A stretch of 64,000 nt of DNA from Chryseobacterium camelliae (lineage in GTDB: Bacteria > Bacteroidota > Bacteroidia > Flavobacteriales > Weeksellaceae). The translations under genes and the position numbers were made by a program. Below, piece after piece: positions 53,248 through 62,221 of this stretch (within the stretch, counting starts at the first letter, position 1; each line of letters opens with the position of its first letter). The stretch is taken from the NCBI RefSeq assembly GCF_030818575.1, contig NZ_JAUTAL010000001.1, positions 2,542,001 through 2,606,000 on the forward strand, in the 5' to 3' direction. The notes beneath the pieces are model-generated. The model searched no databases and was not told the DNA's origin. It worked only from the letters and a program-made list of their open reading frames with translations.

Positions 53248-55109
53248 GATCGTCTATATTTTTATTCTTGGGGATTTCGAAGCAAAAATCGGACCCTTTT
53301 CCTTCTGTTGAATGCACATAAATCCTGCCGCCTGTCCTTTTTATAATCTCAGATGAAATATACAGTCCTAACCCAAGGCCCGGGAAGGTATGTTCCTTTG
53401 ATCCGCTAACGCGGTAATATTGCTCAAAAACCTTCGTCTGCTTGTCTGAAGGAATTCCTATCCCGAAATCCTTTACACTAAAGCTGATGAGATCATTTTC
53501 TTCCTTTGCAGAAACAAGCACCTCATCTGCATCAGGAGAATATTTTATGGCATTGCTGATGAGATTGCTCATGACCTGGGAAATACGGTGACGGTCTGCA
53601 TATACTTCGCCTATAAAAGACCTGTTTGCAATAATTTTATGCCGTGAAGTCATCTGCTGTTCTTTTATTACTTCGTCGATCAGCTGGTCAAAATCGAAAT
53701 AAGATTCATTAAGCTGGATTTTACCGTTCTGGATTTTGGTAACATCCAGCAGGTCATTCACCAGTTCTGTAAGACGGTCGATCTGAACGTCCATACGCTT
53801 AGCCACTTCGGCATTCCTCAGGTCTCCCTGTTTCTGAAGATTCATTTCTATGAACTGGGTATACAATTTAAGGCTGGTAAGAGGCGTTTTCAGTTCATGG
53901 CTGGCAATACCCAGAAAGTGGTCCTTCTGCGCCTGAAGCTGCTTGAAATCATCAATATCCGTGAAAGTACCAATCCACTGCTTTATATTTTTTATTTTCA
54001 TCGTAAGCGGGAATTGCCCTTCCCAAGAACCAGCGGTATGCTCCGGGATTACCGGGGTCAGAGAATTCGTATTCTACCTCAAAAGGTTTTCCTGTTTTAA
54101 CGCTTTCCTGCCAGATTTCCCTTACTTTATCATAATTTTCCGGCTTGACTATTTTTTTTAAGGATTCAGAAAGATTTTCATTCTTATCGAAACCGGTGTA
54201 TTTATACCAGCTGTCATTCATATAGCTGATGCTGCCATCTTTATCACTGGTCCACACGAACTGAGGCATGGAATCGGCAAGATCCTTATATTTTTTTTCA
54301 CTTTCCTGGATTTCTGTCCGGGCCCGGACCAGATCCGTTACGTCAACAGCCACATTATGTATGGCATAGACTTCCCCGTCTGAGTTTTTCAGTGGCTTAT
54401 AGGAGAAATTATAATAAAAGGTCTGCAGTTTCCCGTCTACCACAAGGTCTGCACGGTCCTCAGTAGCCGTATAGGTTTTCCCTGTTTTGAATATATCCTT
54501 TAAAAGGCCAATGAACGGCTGGCCTTCAAGCTCGGGGAGGGCATCTTCCAGTTTCATACCGATAACTGAAGCGTCCTTACCCCATGTTTTAAGCATCGGT
54601 TCGTTAGCCAGTTCTATATAAAGTTCTTCTGAACGGTAAATAGCGATGGAATATTCAGATTTCTGAATCAGGTCTTCAAAGCGGTATTCGCTTTCTTTGA
54701 GTTTACGTTCAGAAATTACCTGGTCTGTTATTTCGGTAGCAACGATGCTTACTCCGATAATCTGTTGCTGATTGTTATAAATCGGCGCATAGATAAAATT
54801 GAAGAAATGTTCTGCACATTCTCCATACTTTTCTAAGAAAACCGGCCATTTATTGCCTTTAAATACCTCACCTTTATGATATACATTATGCAAGATTTCA
54901 ACAAATCCCTGAGATTGTATTTCCGGAAGAGCATCGAATATTGACTGTCCAATTACGGTAACATCCCTTCCCCAAAGTTCCAGCATCTGCGGATTGGCAT
55001 TTTGAATGATAAAATCATCACCTATCAAAAGAGACATGGCCACAGGAGCCTGGCTGAACAACGTGACCAGAGAATCCTGAGATATATTTTCTCCCAAGAA
55101 GCTTTTCAT
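53240..55109 (-). pseudogene. PAS-PAS-PAS histidine kinase with one frameshift
   Basis: The upstream part (53952-55109) has three PAS-type domains: TLFSQAPVAMSLLIGD, EYSIAIYRSEELYIELANEP and LADSMPQFVWTSDKDG. It stops just after the last PAS, at GRAIPAYDEN. The downstream part (53240-54001) starts with KQWIGTFTDIDDFKQLQ and contains the phosphorylated His in IASHELKTPLTS and the ATP-binding boxes (NAIKYSPDADE, GIGIPSD and GLGLYISSEI). A run of six T at 53988-53993 joins them: removal of one base restores a kinase of about 620 residues. Sequencing error or a real mutation are both possible. Confidence 0.8.
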
Positions 55110-55131
55110 CGGAATATTTTTTTTAAAATCA

Positions 55132-55160
55132 CAAAATTAACTATGTTCAAGATAAGCAAA
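55132..55160 (-). promoter_or_regulatory. Promoter of the PAS kinase gene
   Basis: On the minus strand TTTG (55160-55157) and TAATTTTG (55139-55132) are 17 bp apart, 22 bases before the start. Confidence 0.6.
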
Positions 55161-55237
55161 ATTGATGCTTATTCTGAAATCATTTTCTTAGCATGCAAAC
55201 TTTGCTCCATTTTAACAAAAATTTGTAACATTTAATG

Positions 55238-55245
55238 TATTTTTG
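55238..55245 (+). promoter_or_regulatory. -7 element of the M16 peptidase operon
   Basis: TATTTTTG matches TAnnTTTG 28 bases before the ATG at 55274. Confidence 0.5.
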
Positions 55246-55273
55246 AAACTCATTGACAAACAATTTCTAATTT

Positions 55274-56587
55274 ATGAAAAAACGACTTCTTTCTGTTGCT
55301 GCTGCAGCCTTCTTCGGAATGATGCTTAATGCACAGCAAATCAAATTCGAAGAGTATGATCTGCCTAACGGTCTTCATGTAATTCTTCATCAGGACAATT
55401 CTGCTCCGGTAGTGACTACAGGAGTAATGTACCACGTGGGAGCAAAAGACGAGTTAAAGGGAAGAACAGGATTTGCCCATTTCTTTGAGCACCTTCTGTT
55501 TGAAGGAACTCCGAACATCAAACGAGGAGAATGGTTCAAAATTGTTTCCTCTAACGGAGGACAGAATAATGCCAATACAACCAACGACAGAACCTACTAT
55601 TATGAGACTTTCCCATCCAATAACGAACAGCTGGGTCTTTGGATGGAAGCTGAAAGGATGCGTCATGCCGTCATTAACCAAGTTGGAGTAGATACGCAGC
55701 GAGAAGTAGTTAAGGAAGAGAAAAGATTAAATATGGATAACAGACCGTATGGAAATCTTTTTACAACCATTCAGAAAAACCTTTTTACCAATCACCCATA
55801 CAACTGGCCAACGATTGGCTCTATGGAAGACCTGAATGCGGCAAAGCTGGATGAGTTCCAGGCTTTCTATAAAAAATACTATGTTCCTAACAACGCTACA
55901 TTGGTTGTGGCCGGAGACATTAAGCCTGAAGAGACTAAAAAATGGATCCAAGAATATTACGGTGGTATTCCGAAAGGAACACTGTATCCTAAGAATTTCC
56001 CGAAGGATGCTCCGATAACCCAGGAAAAAGAAGTAACAGCATATGATGCAAATATTCAGCTTCCGGCATATGTTTTTGCATACAGAACACCTGCCAATAA
56101 AGAAAAGGATGCTTATGTTTTAGATATGCTTTCCTCATATCTTAGCAACGGTAAATCTTCTGTTTTATATAAAAAACTGGTAGACCAGGATAAAAAGGCC
56201 CTTCAAGTAGCCGCGTTCAATCAGGGCCTTGAAGACTACAGCATTTTTGCGTTCTTTGCGATTCCTATGGGACAGACTACAAAACAGGTTCTTCAATCTG
56301 ATATTGATGCTGAAATCAAAAAGCTGCAGACTACGCTTATTTCCCAGGATGACTATCAGAAACTTCAGAACCAGTACGAGAACCAGTTTGTCAATCAGAA
56401 TTCAAGTATTCAGGGTATTGCGGCTTCACTGGCCACCAATCATGTGCTGATGGGGGACACGAACCTGATCAATAAGGAAATTGATATCTACAGATCCATC
56501 ACCAGACAGGATCTTCAGAATGCTGCCAAGAAGTATCTTAATCCTAACCAGAGAATAATCATTAATTACCTTCCAGAAAAAAAGTAA
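55274..56587 (+). CDS. M16 zinc metallopeptidase (active subunit)
   Basis: This 437-residue protein has a signal peptide (ending LNAQ) and the zinc motif HxxEH in HFFEHLLFEG, with the distal Glu in a segment about 76 residues later (QREVVKEEKRLNMD). M16 enzymes cut short peptides inside a closed chamber. It works in the periplasm, most probably with the next gene product, with which it forms a heterodimer as in mitochondrial processing peptidase. The two genes are 51 bases apart. Confidence 0.9.
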   Translation: MKKRLLSVAAAAFFGMMLNAQQIKFEEYDLPNGLHVILHQDNSAPVVTTGVMYHVGAKDELKGRTGFAHFFEHLLFEGTPNIKRGEWFKIVSSNGGQNNANTTNDRTYYYETFPSNNEQLGLWMEAERMRHAVINQVGVDTQREVVKEEKRLNMDNRPYGNLFTTIQKNLFTNHPYNWPTIGSMEDLNAAKLDEFQAFYKKYYVPNNATLVVAGDIKPEETKKWIQEYYGGIPKGTLYPKNFPKDAPITQEKEVTAYDANIQLPAYVFAYRTPANKEKDAYVLDMLSSYLSNGKSSVLYKKLVDQDKKALQVAAFNQGLEDYSIFAFFAIPMGQTTKQVLQSDIDAEIKKLQTTLISQDDYQKLQNQYENQFVNQNSSIQGIAASLATNHVLMGDTNLINKEIDIYRSITRQDLQNAAKKYLNPNQRIIINYLPEKK

Positions 56588-56638
56588 TCTCACGGAGAAT
56601 ACCTATTCAATAGTGATTATTAAAACAATTTTTTACAA

Positions 56639-58672
56639 ATGAAAAAGCAATTAACCTATATAGCGGTAGCATTTTTATTCACAGGAATGCTTTCTGCACA
56701 GAAAATAGATATCAATGCAATGCCGAAGCCGGGACCAACTCCTGCCATCAATATTGCCAAGCCAAAAACCTTCCAGCTTAAAAACGGACTTACCGTAATG
56801 GTAGTGGAAAACAACAAGCTTCCAAGGGTGAGCGTAAATCTTACCATGGACAGGCCTCCGTACTATGAAGGGAACATCACCGGTGTAAGCGAAATTATGG
56901 CTGAGCAGCTGGAAAACGGTACGATGAACATCAGCAAGGATGAGTTCAACAAAAAGATTGATTATCTGGGAGCCCGACTGAATTTCTCTTCCGGAGGTGC
57001 TTCTGCTAATACCCTTTCTAAATATTTCCCTGAAGTAATGGGACTAATGGCTGATGCCATCGTGAATCCTAAATTTTCTACTGAAGAAATTCAGAATTCC
57101 AAAGATAGGACTATCGAAGCGCTGAAGTCCGATGAAAAAAATGCTTCTTCTATTGCCTCAAGAGTTTCCAATGCGCTTACGTATGGAAAAAATACAGCAA
57201 GAGGAGAATTTGAAACCGTGGAAAGCATCAACAGGATCCAGCTTGCAGATGTTCAGAATATTTATAAAAAATACTATGCTCCGGACAATGCGTACCTGGT
57301 GATTGTAGGAGATGTAAAATATGACAAGGTAAAACCGATGGTGGAGAAGGCATTCAGTGGCTGGAAAAAAGCCAATACGCCTGTTACCCCTCTTGAGCCG
57401 GCTGAAAACCTGCCTAAAACCGAGATTGATATAGTGGATGTTCCTTCTGCAGTACAGTCTGTAGTATCTGTAGGGAATATTACTACTCTGAAAATGAAAA
57501 ATCCGGATTATTTCCCTGCCACTATTGCCAACTACATTTTAGGCGGCGGCGGCGAAGCAAGGCTTTTCATGAATCTGCGTGAAAAGAACGGATTCACTTA
57601 CGGGGCCTATTCCAGCATGAGCACCAGCAAATACTCACCTGAGTTTTCTGCAGAAGCCAGCGTAAGAAATGAAGTAACCGACAAAGCCGTGAAAGAATTC
57701 ATGAATGAGCTGAACGCGATCTCTACTGTAAAACCGGATGAGTTGGAAAACGCAAAAGCAAAGCTAAAGGGTAACTTCATCATGTCCCTGGAAAGACCTG
57801 AAACCATTGCAAGGTTTGCCCTGAATCAGAAAATCTATGATTTACCGGCTGATTTCTACACCAATTACCTGAAATCCATTGATAAAGTAACCGCTGCCGA
57901 TGTAACCAATGCAGTAAAAACCAATATCCTGCCGAACCAGAGCAGAATTTTCGTAGCAGGTAAAGCTTCAGATATTTCAGAAAACCTGGAGAAACTGGGT
58001 TATCCTGTAAAATATTTTGACAAGGATGCCAATCCCGTAGGGAAACCTTCTGCCCAAAAAGTGGATGCCGGAGTAACGACTGCGTCTGTAGCGGATAAAT
58101 ACATCAATGCTATCGGAGGGATAGCTGCTGTTCAGAAAATCAACTCCATTACGATGGATGCTAACGCCAAAGTACAGGGAATGGACATGAGCATAAAAAT
58201 GACCGAGGCTAAAGGCGGAAAAAAGGCAATGAACGTCAGCATGATGGGGAATACTGTACAAAAAATGGTTTTCGACGGAAAGGAGGGATACATGGAGGCA
58301 CAAGGTAATAAAGCCCCTTTAAACGACAAGCAGAAAGCTGAAATGATCAAGGATCAGGAGCTTTTCCCTGAACTGATGTTTGCAAAATCTCCTGAATATA
58401 AGCTGACCGGTATTGAAAAATACAATAACGAAGACTCTTACGTAATCAAAGGAGGTAAAGGAACTTATTATTACAGCGTAAAAACAGGTCTGAAAACCGG
58501 AGAAATAGAATCCGGGGAAGGCGGTTCTATGCCAACCAGCTATTCTGATTATAAGGAAGTAGCAGGAGTAAAGCTTCCTTACACCATGGTACAGAATATG
58601 GGCGGAATGGACATCAATATGACAGTAAAGTCATACCAGGTGAACCAGGCTAAAGATGCTGATTTCAAATAA
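56639..58672 (+). CDS. M16 peptidase-like protein, inactive subunit with extra C-terminal domain
   Basis: This 677-residue protein has a signal peptide and the M16 fold, but the HxxEH position reads GVSEIMAEQLENG, so zinc cannot be bound. It keeps the substrate-side motif NGFTYGAYSSMS. The last 190 residues (about 488-677, ADKYINAIGGIAAVQKINSI) are a separate beta-rich domain that resembles LolA-type lipid-binding folds. It probably pairs with the active subunit encoded before it. The domain could bind a lipid or a lipoprotein. Confidence 0.85.
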   Translation: MKKQLTYIAVAFLFTGMLSAQKIDINAMPKPGPTPAINIAKPKTFQLKNGLTVMVVENNKLPRVSVNLTMDRPPYYEGNITGVSEIMAEQLENGTMNISKDEFNKKIDYLGARLNFSSGGASANTLSKYFPEVMGLMADAIVNPKFSTEEIQNSKDRTIEALKSDEKNASSIASRVSNALTYGKNTARGEFETVESINRIQLADVQNIYKKYYAPDNAYLVIVGDVKYDKVKPMVEKAFSGWKKANTPVTPLEPAENLPKTEIDIVDVPSAVQSVVSVGNITTLKMKNPDYFPATIANYILGGGGEARLFMNLREKNGFTYGAYSSMSTSKYSPEFSAEASVRNEVTDKAVKEFMNELNAISTVKPDELENAKAKLKGNFIMSLERPETIARFALNQKIYDLPADFYTNYLKSIDKVTAADVTNAVKTNILPNQSRIFVAGKASDISENLEKLGYPVKYFDKDANPVGKPSAQKVDAGVTTASVADKYINAIGGIAAVQKINSITMDANAKVQGMDMSIKMTEAKGGKKAMNVSMMGNTVQKMVFDGKEGYMEAQGNKAPLNDKQKAEMIKDQELFPELMFAKSPEYKLTGIEKYNNEDSYVIKGGKGTYYYSVKTGLKTGEIESGEGGSMPTSYSDYKEVAGVKLPYTMVQNMGGMDINMTVKSYQVNQAKDADFK

Positions 58673-58691
58673 GAAGCTCAATCATACAGGC

Positions 58692-58725
58692 AAAGCGGCG
58701 CCCTGGGGCGCCGCTTTCTATTTTT
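58692..58725 (+). terminator. Terminator after the M16 operon
   Basis: A GC-rich AAAGCGGCGCC/GGCGCCGCTTT hairpin is followed by CTATTTTT. Confidence 0.88.
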
Positions 58726-58736
58726 ACAAATCTTAT

Positions 58737-58767
58737 TTTGTGATTCGGTAAAAAAAGATTAAATTTG
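58737..58767 (+). promoter_or_regulatory. Promoter of secG
   Basis: TTTG (58737-58740) and TAAATTTG (58760-58767) are 19 bp apart, the consensus layout, 25 bases before the start codon. Confidence 0.75.
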
Positions 58768-58792
58768 CCCATTCAAAAAGATATCAGAATTA

Positions 58793-59140
58793 ATGGATAC
58801 TATATTTACACTATTAATGGTTCTTATCATGATTGCTAGTATTTTGCTGGTTATCATCATTATGGCTCAGAATCCTAAAGGAGGAGGCCTTTCCAGTACT
58901 TTCGGAGGTGCATCTTCCGCACAGTTCGGAGTACAAAGAACCAATGACTTTATGGAAAAAGCTACCTGGACGCTGGGTGCGGTGATCATCGTTCTCATCC
59001 TGATCAGCGTGGTGATTACAGGTAAGCCGACACAGGCACTGCCCAATACAAGCCAGCCGGTGAAAAAAGAAGCCCCTGCACAAACGGCCCCTGCTTCACA
59101 GAATATGCCGGCGAAAACTCCTGCGGCACCTACCAAATAA
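58793..59140 (+). CDS. secG: Preprotein translocase subunit SecG
   Basis: This 115-residue protein has two transmembrane helices (about 3-23 and 56-76) with the SecG loop AQNPKGGGLSSTFGG between them, and a Pro/Ala-rich tail. SecG assists SecYE in protein export at the inner membrane. The promoter is a consensus match. A convergent terminator follows. The tail of about 35 residues is longer than in many bacteria. Confidence 0.93.
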   Translation: MDTIFTLLMVLIMIASILLVIIIMAQNPKGGGLSSTFGGASSAQFGVQRTNDFMEKATWTLGAVIIVLILISVVITGKPTQALPNTSQPVKKEAPAQTAPASQNMPAKTPAAPTK

Positions 59141-59162
59141 TAAGAAATTATTTCCTATACAT

Positions 59163-59200
59163 AAAAGCAGCTCAATTGAATTGGGCTGCTTTCTTATTTT
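59163..59200. terminator. Convergent terminator after secG
   Basis: AAAAGCAGCTCAAT/ATTGGGCTGCTTT forms a stem with one mismatch and T tracts, between convergent genes. Confidence 0.75.
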
Positions 59201-60027
59201 AACTTTATTTTTTCAATGGTATGCCGCAGCCGGAGCCCGGCTTTTAGGAATGAGTACTGCATGGGCTTTGAAGTCTTATAGTATTTATGGATGAAAATCT
59301 GCATGGCACCGTAAAACCTGTTGAGATATACTTCATCTTTTACCGTGCTTTCTCCTTTATGATGAAGAATGGATGCCTGACCGTAATAGTAATTCCTGTA
59401 TCCTTTCTGTAGCAGCGTATAGCACAAATCAATGTCCTCTCCGTACATAAAATAAGCTTCATCCAGACCTCCCACTTGTTCATATACTTCTTTCCTGATG
59501 AGCATAAATGCACCGGTTATCACTTCCACTTCGGCATTTTCATATTCACCGATGTCGTTGCGGTAATACGATTTGGTTTCATTCTTCCTAAAGCCTACAA
59601 ACAATTTCTCAAAAGAATTAATCATGTCGGGTACCGAACGCTTGCTTTCCGGGAGAAAATTCCCGGCTGCGTCGTGCATACGCACACCAAGACATCCGAA
59701 ATCCGCTTTTGAGTCCGCAAAGTCAAGGATATCCTGCATATAAAATCCTTCAAGTTCCGTATCAGGATTCAGGATCAGCAGGTATTCTCCGTCTGCTTTC
59801 CTGATGGCCTTATTGTTAGCTCGGGCAAAACCTTCATTGCTTTCTGAAGCTATAAACCGGAAGCGCGTAAATTCATCCATCAGCTGCCTCCATGAAGAAT
59901 CTGTTGATGCATTATCCACAACAATTACTTCATAGGGAGTATCGATAAGGTATTTCTGAATAGACTGAAGACAGTTTTTCAGGAGTCGGGTAACGTTGTA
60001 ATTGACAATAACTATGCTGAGCTTCAT
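59194..60027 (-). CDS. Family 2 glycosyltransferase
   Basis: This 277-residue GT2 has the nucleotide-sugar fold: IVIVNYNV, VVDNASTDSS, LILNPDTELEG (DxD-like) and the acceptor region MYGEDIDLCYTLLQKG. Such enzymes add a sugar, often rhamnose, to a surface polysaccharide in the cytoplasm. It directly follows recR with a 5-base gap. No other polysaccharide genes are nearby, so the substrate is not known. Confidence 0.9.
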   Translation of the reverse strand: MKLSIVIVNYNVTRLLKNCLQSIQKYLIDTPYEVIVVDNASTDSSWRQLMDEFTRFRFIASESNEGFARANNKAIRKADGEYLLILNPDTELEGFYMQDILDFADSKADFGCLGVRMHDAAGNFLPESKRSVPDMINSFEKLFVGFRKNETKSYYRNDIGEYENAEVEVITGAFMLIRKEVYEQVGGLDEAYFMYGEDIDLCYTLLQKGYRNYYYGQASILHHKGESTVKDEVYLNRFYGAMQIFIHKYYKTSKPMQYSFLKAGLRLRHTIEKIKLK

Positions 60028-60032
60028 CTCCG

Positions 60033-60644
60033 TTAGTCCTTTTCGTTGTAAGGCAACCTATTGACTATGGACCTTCCTAAAGAAATCTCATCGGCATATT
60101 CAAGCTCATCCCCTACTGCGATTCCCCTGGCAATACTGGAAAATGTAACCCCGGAATTTTTGAATTTCTTATAGATGTAATAGGCTGTGGTATCTCCTTC
60201 CATAGTGGCACTAAGGGCAAAGATAAATTCCCTTACTTTTCCATCGTTCAGTTTTTTCTCAATGCTGGAGATATTCAGCTGGTTGGGCCCAACTCCTTCC
60301 ATCGGAGAAATCTTACCGCCAAGAATCAAATATTTGCCTTTATACTTGCCTGTATTTTCAATGGCTATCACATCGCGTACGTCTTCTACGATACAGATCA
60401 GCTCATCGCTTCTTTTGCTGTTGCTGCAGATGTCACAGATTTCGAAATCGGAAAAGTTATGGCATTCCTTGCAGTATTTGATATCATTCACAAGGCTGAT
60501 CAGAGAGTTCCCAAGACCCATTGCCCTGGAGTTCGGCTGCTTCAGTAAATGCAGTGCAAGACGCAAAGCAGTCTTTCTGCCGATACCGGGTAATCCGGAA
60601 ATTTCATCCACGGCTTTTGCCAAAACTTTACTTGGATAATCCAT
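60033..60644 (-). CDS. recR: Recombination mediator RecR
   Basis: This 203-residue protein has the helix-hairpin-helix (LPGIGRKTALRLALHLL), the four-cysteine zinc finger in CKECHNFSDFEICDIC and the Toprim domain (IVEDVRDVIAIENTG, YLILGGKISPMEGVGPNQL). It loads RecA with RecO at DNA gaps. The start is 4 bases after a TAnnTTTG element, which suggests a leaderless mRNA. The glycosyltransferase gene follows in the same unit. Confidence 0.95.
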   Translation of the reverse strand: MDYPSKVLAKAVDEISGLPGIGRKTALRLALHLLKQPNSRAMGLGNSLISLVNDIKYCKECHNFSDFEICDICSNSKRSDELICIVEDVRDVIAIENTGKYKGKYLILGGKISPMEGVGPNQLNISSIEKKLNDGKVREFIFALSATMEGDTTAYYIYKKFKNSGVTFSSIARGIAVGDELEYADEISLGRSIVNRLPYNEKD

Positions 60645-60648
60645 CTTA

Positions 60649-60656
60649 CAAAAATA
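60649..60656 (-). promoter_or_regulatory. -7 element implying a leaderless recR mRNA
   Basis: On the minus strand TATTTTTG ends 4 bases before the recR ATG, the same spacing as for the Nudix and HipA-like genes. Confidence 0.5.
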
Positions 60657-60806
60657 AGAATTATAGTTGAATTTTATGGATGTCCATTACTGCCGGGAGC
60701 ATGATTTTAATGCTTTAACAGAAAGATTTTTCAGCACCATCCGATAACCTGTCACTAAAGAATAAGCTCTTCTTCATCATAAATCAAAACTTATAAATTG
60801 GCACCA

Positions 60807-60862
60807 ATTACTTATTACCCGTTACCCATTGCTCATTACCTATTACCCATCACTTATTCTAC
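60807..60862. repeat. Degenerate 7-bp tandem repeat, about eight copies
   Basis: Eight consecutive heptamers close to ATTACCC lie between the divergent recR and LURP-like genes: ATTACTT, ATTACCC, GTTACCC, ATTGCTC, ATTACCT, ATTACCC, ATCACTT and ATTCTAC. The rest of the 293-base spacer has no gene. Confidence 0.7.
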
Positions 60863-60896
60863 CTTCCTCTCCTTTCCTTTTTAATTCAAAAACCTT

Positions 60897-60904
60897 TATC
60901 TTTG
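60897..60904 (+). promoter_or_regulatory. -7 element of the LURP-one-like gene
   Basis: TATCTTTG matches TAnnTTTG 33 bases before the ATG at 60938, so a start further upstream is not used. Confidence 0.55.
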
Positions 60905-60937
60905 GTAACCAATATTAATCTGAAAATAGTAAACGCA

Positions 60938-61543
60938 ATGGTACTTAACAACCTAAATTATCCGCTTGATTTCACATTCAAGATCACCACTCTGGCCAGT
61001 GACTTCAATATCACGGACAGAAACGGCAATTATGTCGCTTATATAAGGCAGAAAATGTTCAAACTTAAAGAAGATGTGATTATCTTTAATGACGAAAACA
61101 AATCAAAGGAACTTTTCAGAATCCAGGCCAACAAGTGGATTGACTTCAATGCTTCGTATTCATTAAAAGACCTGGTGAACAACAAAAACTTCGGGAGATT
61201 GGCCAGAAAAGGAATGCGCTCCATCTGGAAATCTACCTATAATATCCTGGATGAAAACGACCAGCAGAAATTTACCGTCACCGAGGATAATGCCTGGGTA
61301 AAATTTTTCGACGGCATGGTAGGTGAAATACCTCTGATCGGGGCTTTCACCGGATATTTTCTGAATCCTTCCTACACGGTAAAAGGTATGGACGGCAAAG
61401 AATATTTCAGGCTGAAGAAGATGCCTTCTTTTTTCGGAAGAAGGTTTCAGCTGGACCGGCTGATCGATATAGATGATGAAGATGAGAGCCTTGTTGTGCT
61501 TTCTTTACTGATGATGGTACTCCTGGAACGTGCAAGAGGATAA
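60938..61543 (+). CDS. LURP-one-related/Tubby-C-like protein
   Basis: I choose the ATG at 60938 (MVLNNLNYPLDF) because a promoter element covers the upstream start. The 201-residue protein resembles the LURP-one/Tubby C-terminal beta-barrel: FKITTLASDFNITDRNGNYVAYIRQK, later YNILDENDQQKFTV and a hydrophobic central helix PLIGAFTGYFLNP. Bacterial members are of unknown function; relatives bind phospholipids. A lipoprotein gene follows 19 bases later. Confidence in the fold is moderate. Confidence 0.65.
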   Translation: MVLNNLNYPLDFTFKITTLASDFNITDRNGNYVAYIRQKMFKLKEDVIIFNDENKSKELFRIQANKWIDFNASYSLKDLVNNKNFGRLARKGMRSIWKSTYNILDENDQQKFTVTEDNAWVKFFDGMVGEIPLIGAFTGYFLNPSYTVKGMDGKEYFRLKKMPSFFGRRFQLDRLIDIDDEDESLVVLSLLMMVLLERARG

Positions 61544-61562
61544 ATAAAACATTATAAATAGT

Positions 61563-62060
61563 ATGATGAAATATGCAATGGTTTTCGCCGCAGCACTGGC
61601 GTTAACTTCCTGTAAAAAAGATCAGCCGGCTCATACAACCGGTTCTGTGCAGGATTCTTTAAATATAGTACAGGACAGCACCTCAATATCTAAGCCTTCT
61701 GCGGGTACTATCGAAATAGGCACTTTCCCTTTCCCGAAGGAAATCAAGGAATGCTCCTGTTACTTTGCCAAAAATAAAGCTGATTTTGAGGCTGAACGGT
61801 ACATTTATGCGGATGACGCAGGCAAAACCGCTTATGTAAAACTCAACGGCAGCAGGCTCGTGATGAACCTGATCTCTTCCAGCGATATGGAAGTGGATGA
61901 AGAACTCAGCAAGGAAATAGAAAGCGATGACTATAAAATCTCAATAAAAGGTAAAAAAATTAAAGGAGAGGAAGCGTTGCTGTTTGAAGGCACCATGCGG
62001 ATTGAAAAGCCGGATGGAACAGTAGTAACCACTCCTATTTACGGGGAATGCGGTTGCTAA
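61563..62060 (+). CDS. Lipoprotein of unknown function
   Basis: This 165-residue protein has a signal peptide with lipobox ALTSC (cysteine at residue 17), a Ser/Thr-rich spacer and a C-terminal domain with cysteines in KECSCYF and ECGC that may form disulfides. It is encoded right after the LURP-like protein. I do not recognise the family. Confidence 0.7.
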   Translation: MMKYAMVFAAALALTSCKKDQPAHTTGSVQDSLNIVQDSTSISKPSAGTIEIGTFPFPKEIKECSCYFAKNKADFEAERYIYADDAGKTAYVKLNGSRLVMNLISSSDMEVDEELSKEIESDDYKISIKGKKIKGEEALLFEGTMRIEKPDGTVVTTPIYGECGC

Positions 62061-62172
62061 AACAACAGCAGATAATAAAGGTAGTTGTGCAGGACAAGAA
62101 TGCATCATGACTCAATCAATGTATTTATGAGCCTTTACCGGAATCAAGATAGCGGGCAGGACTTTTGTCCAC

Positions 62173-62180
62173 TATTTTTG
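62173..62180 (+). promoter_or_regulatory. -7 element of pepD
   Basis: TATTTTTG matches TAnnTTTG 41 bases before the ATG at 62222. It excludes an upstream start at 62165. Confidence 0.5.
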
Positions 62181-62221
62181 TGCCTTTTTATTATTTCGTA
62201 ATTTTGAAGAAAATAAATGTT

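Noticed and set aside
53940..54010. Programmed -1 frameshift in the PAS kinase gene at AAAAAAT
   Set aside because: The downstream frame needs a +1 shift, not -1, and no stable structure follows; an indel is simpler.
60807..60862. CRISPR-like array
   Set aside because: Units are 7 bp without spacers and there are no cas genes.
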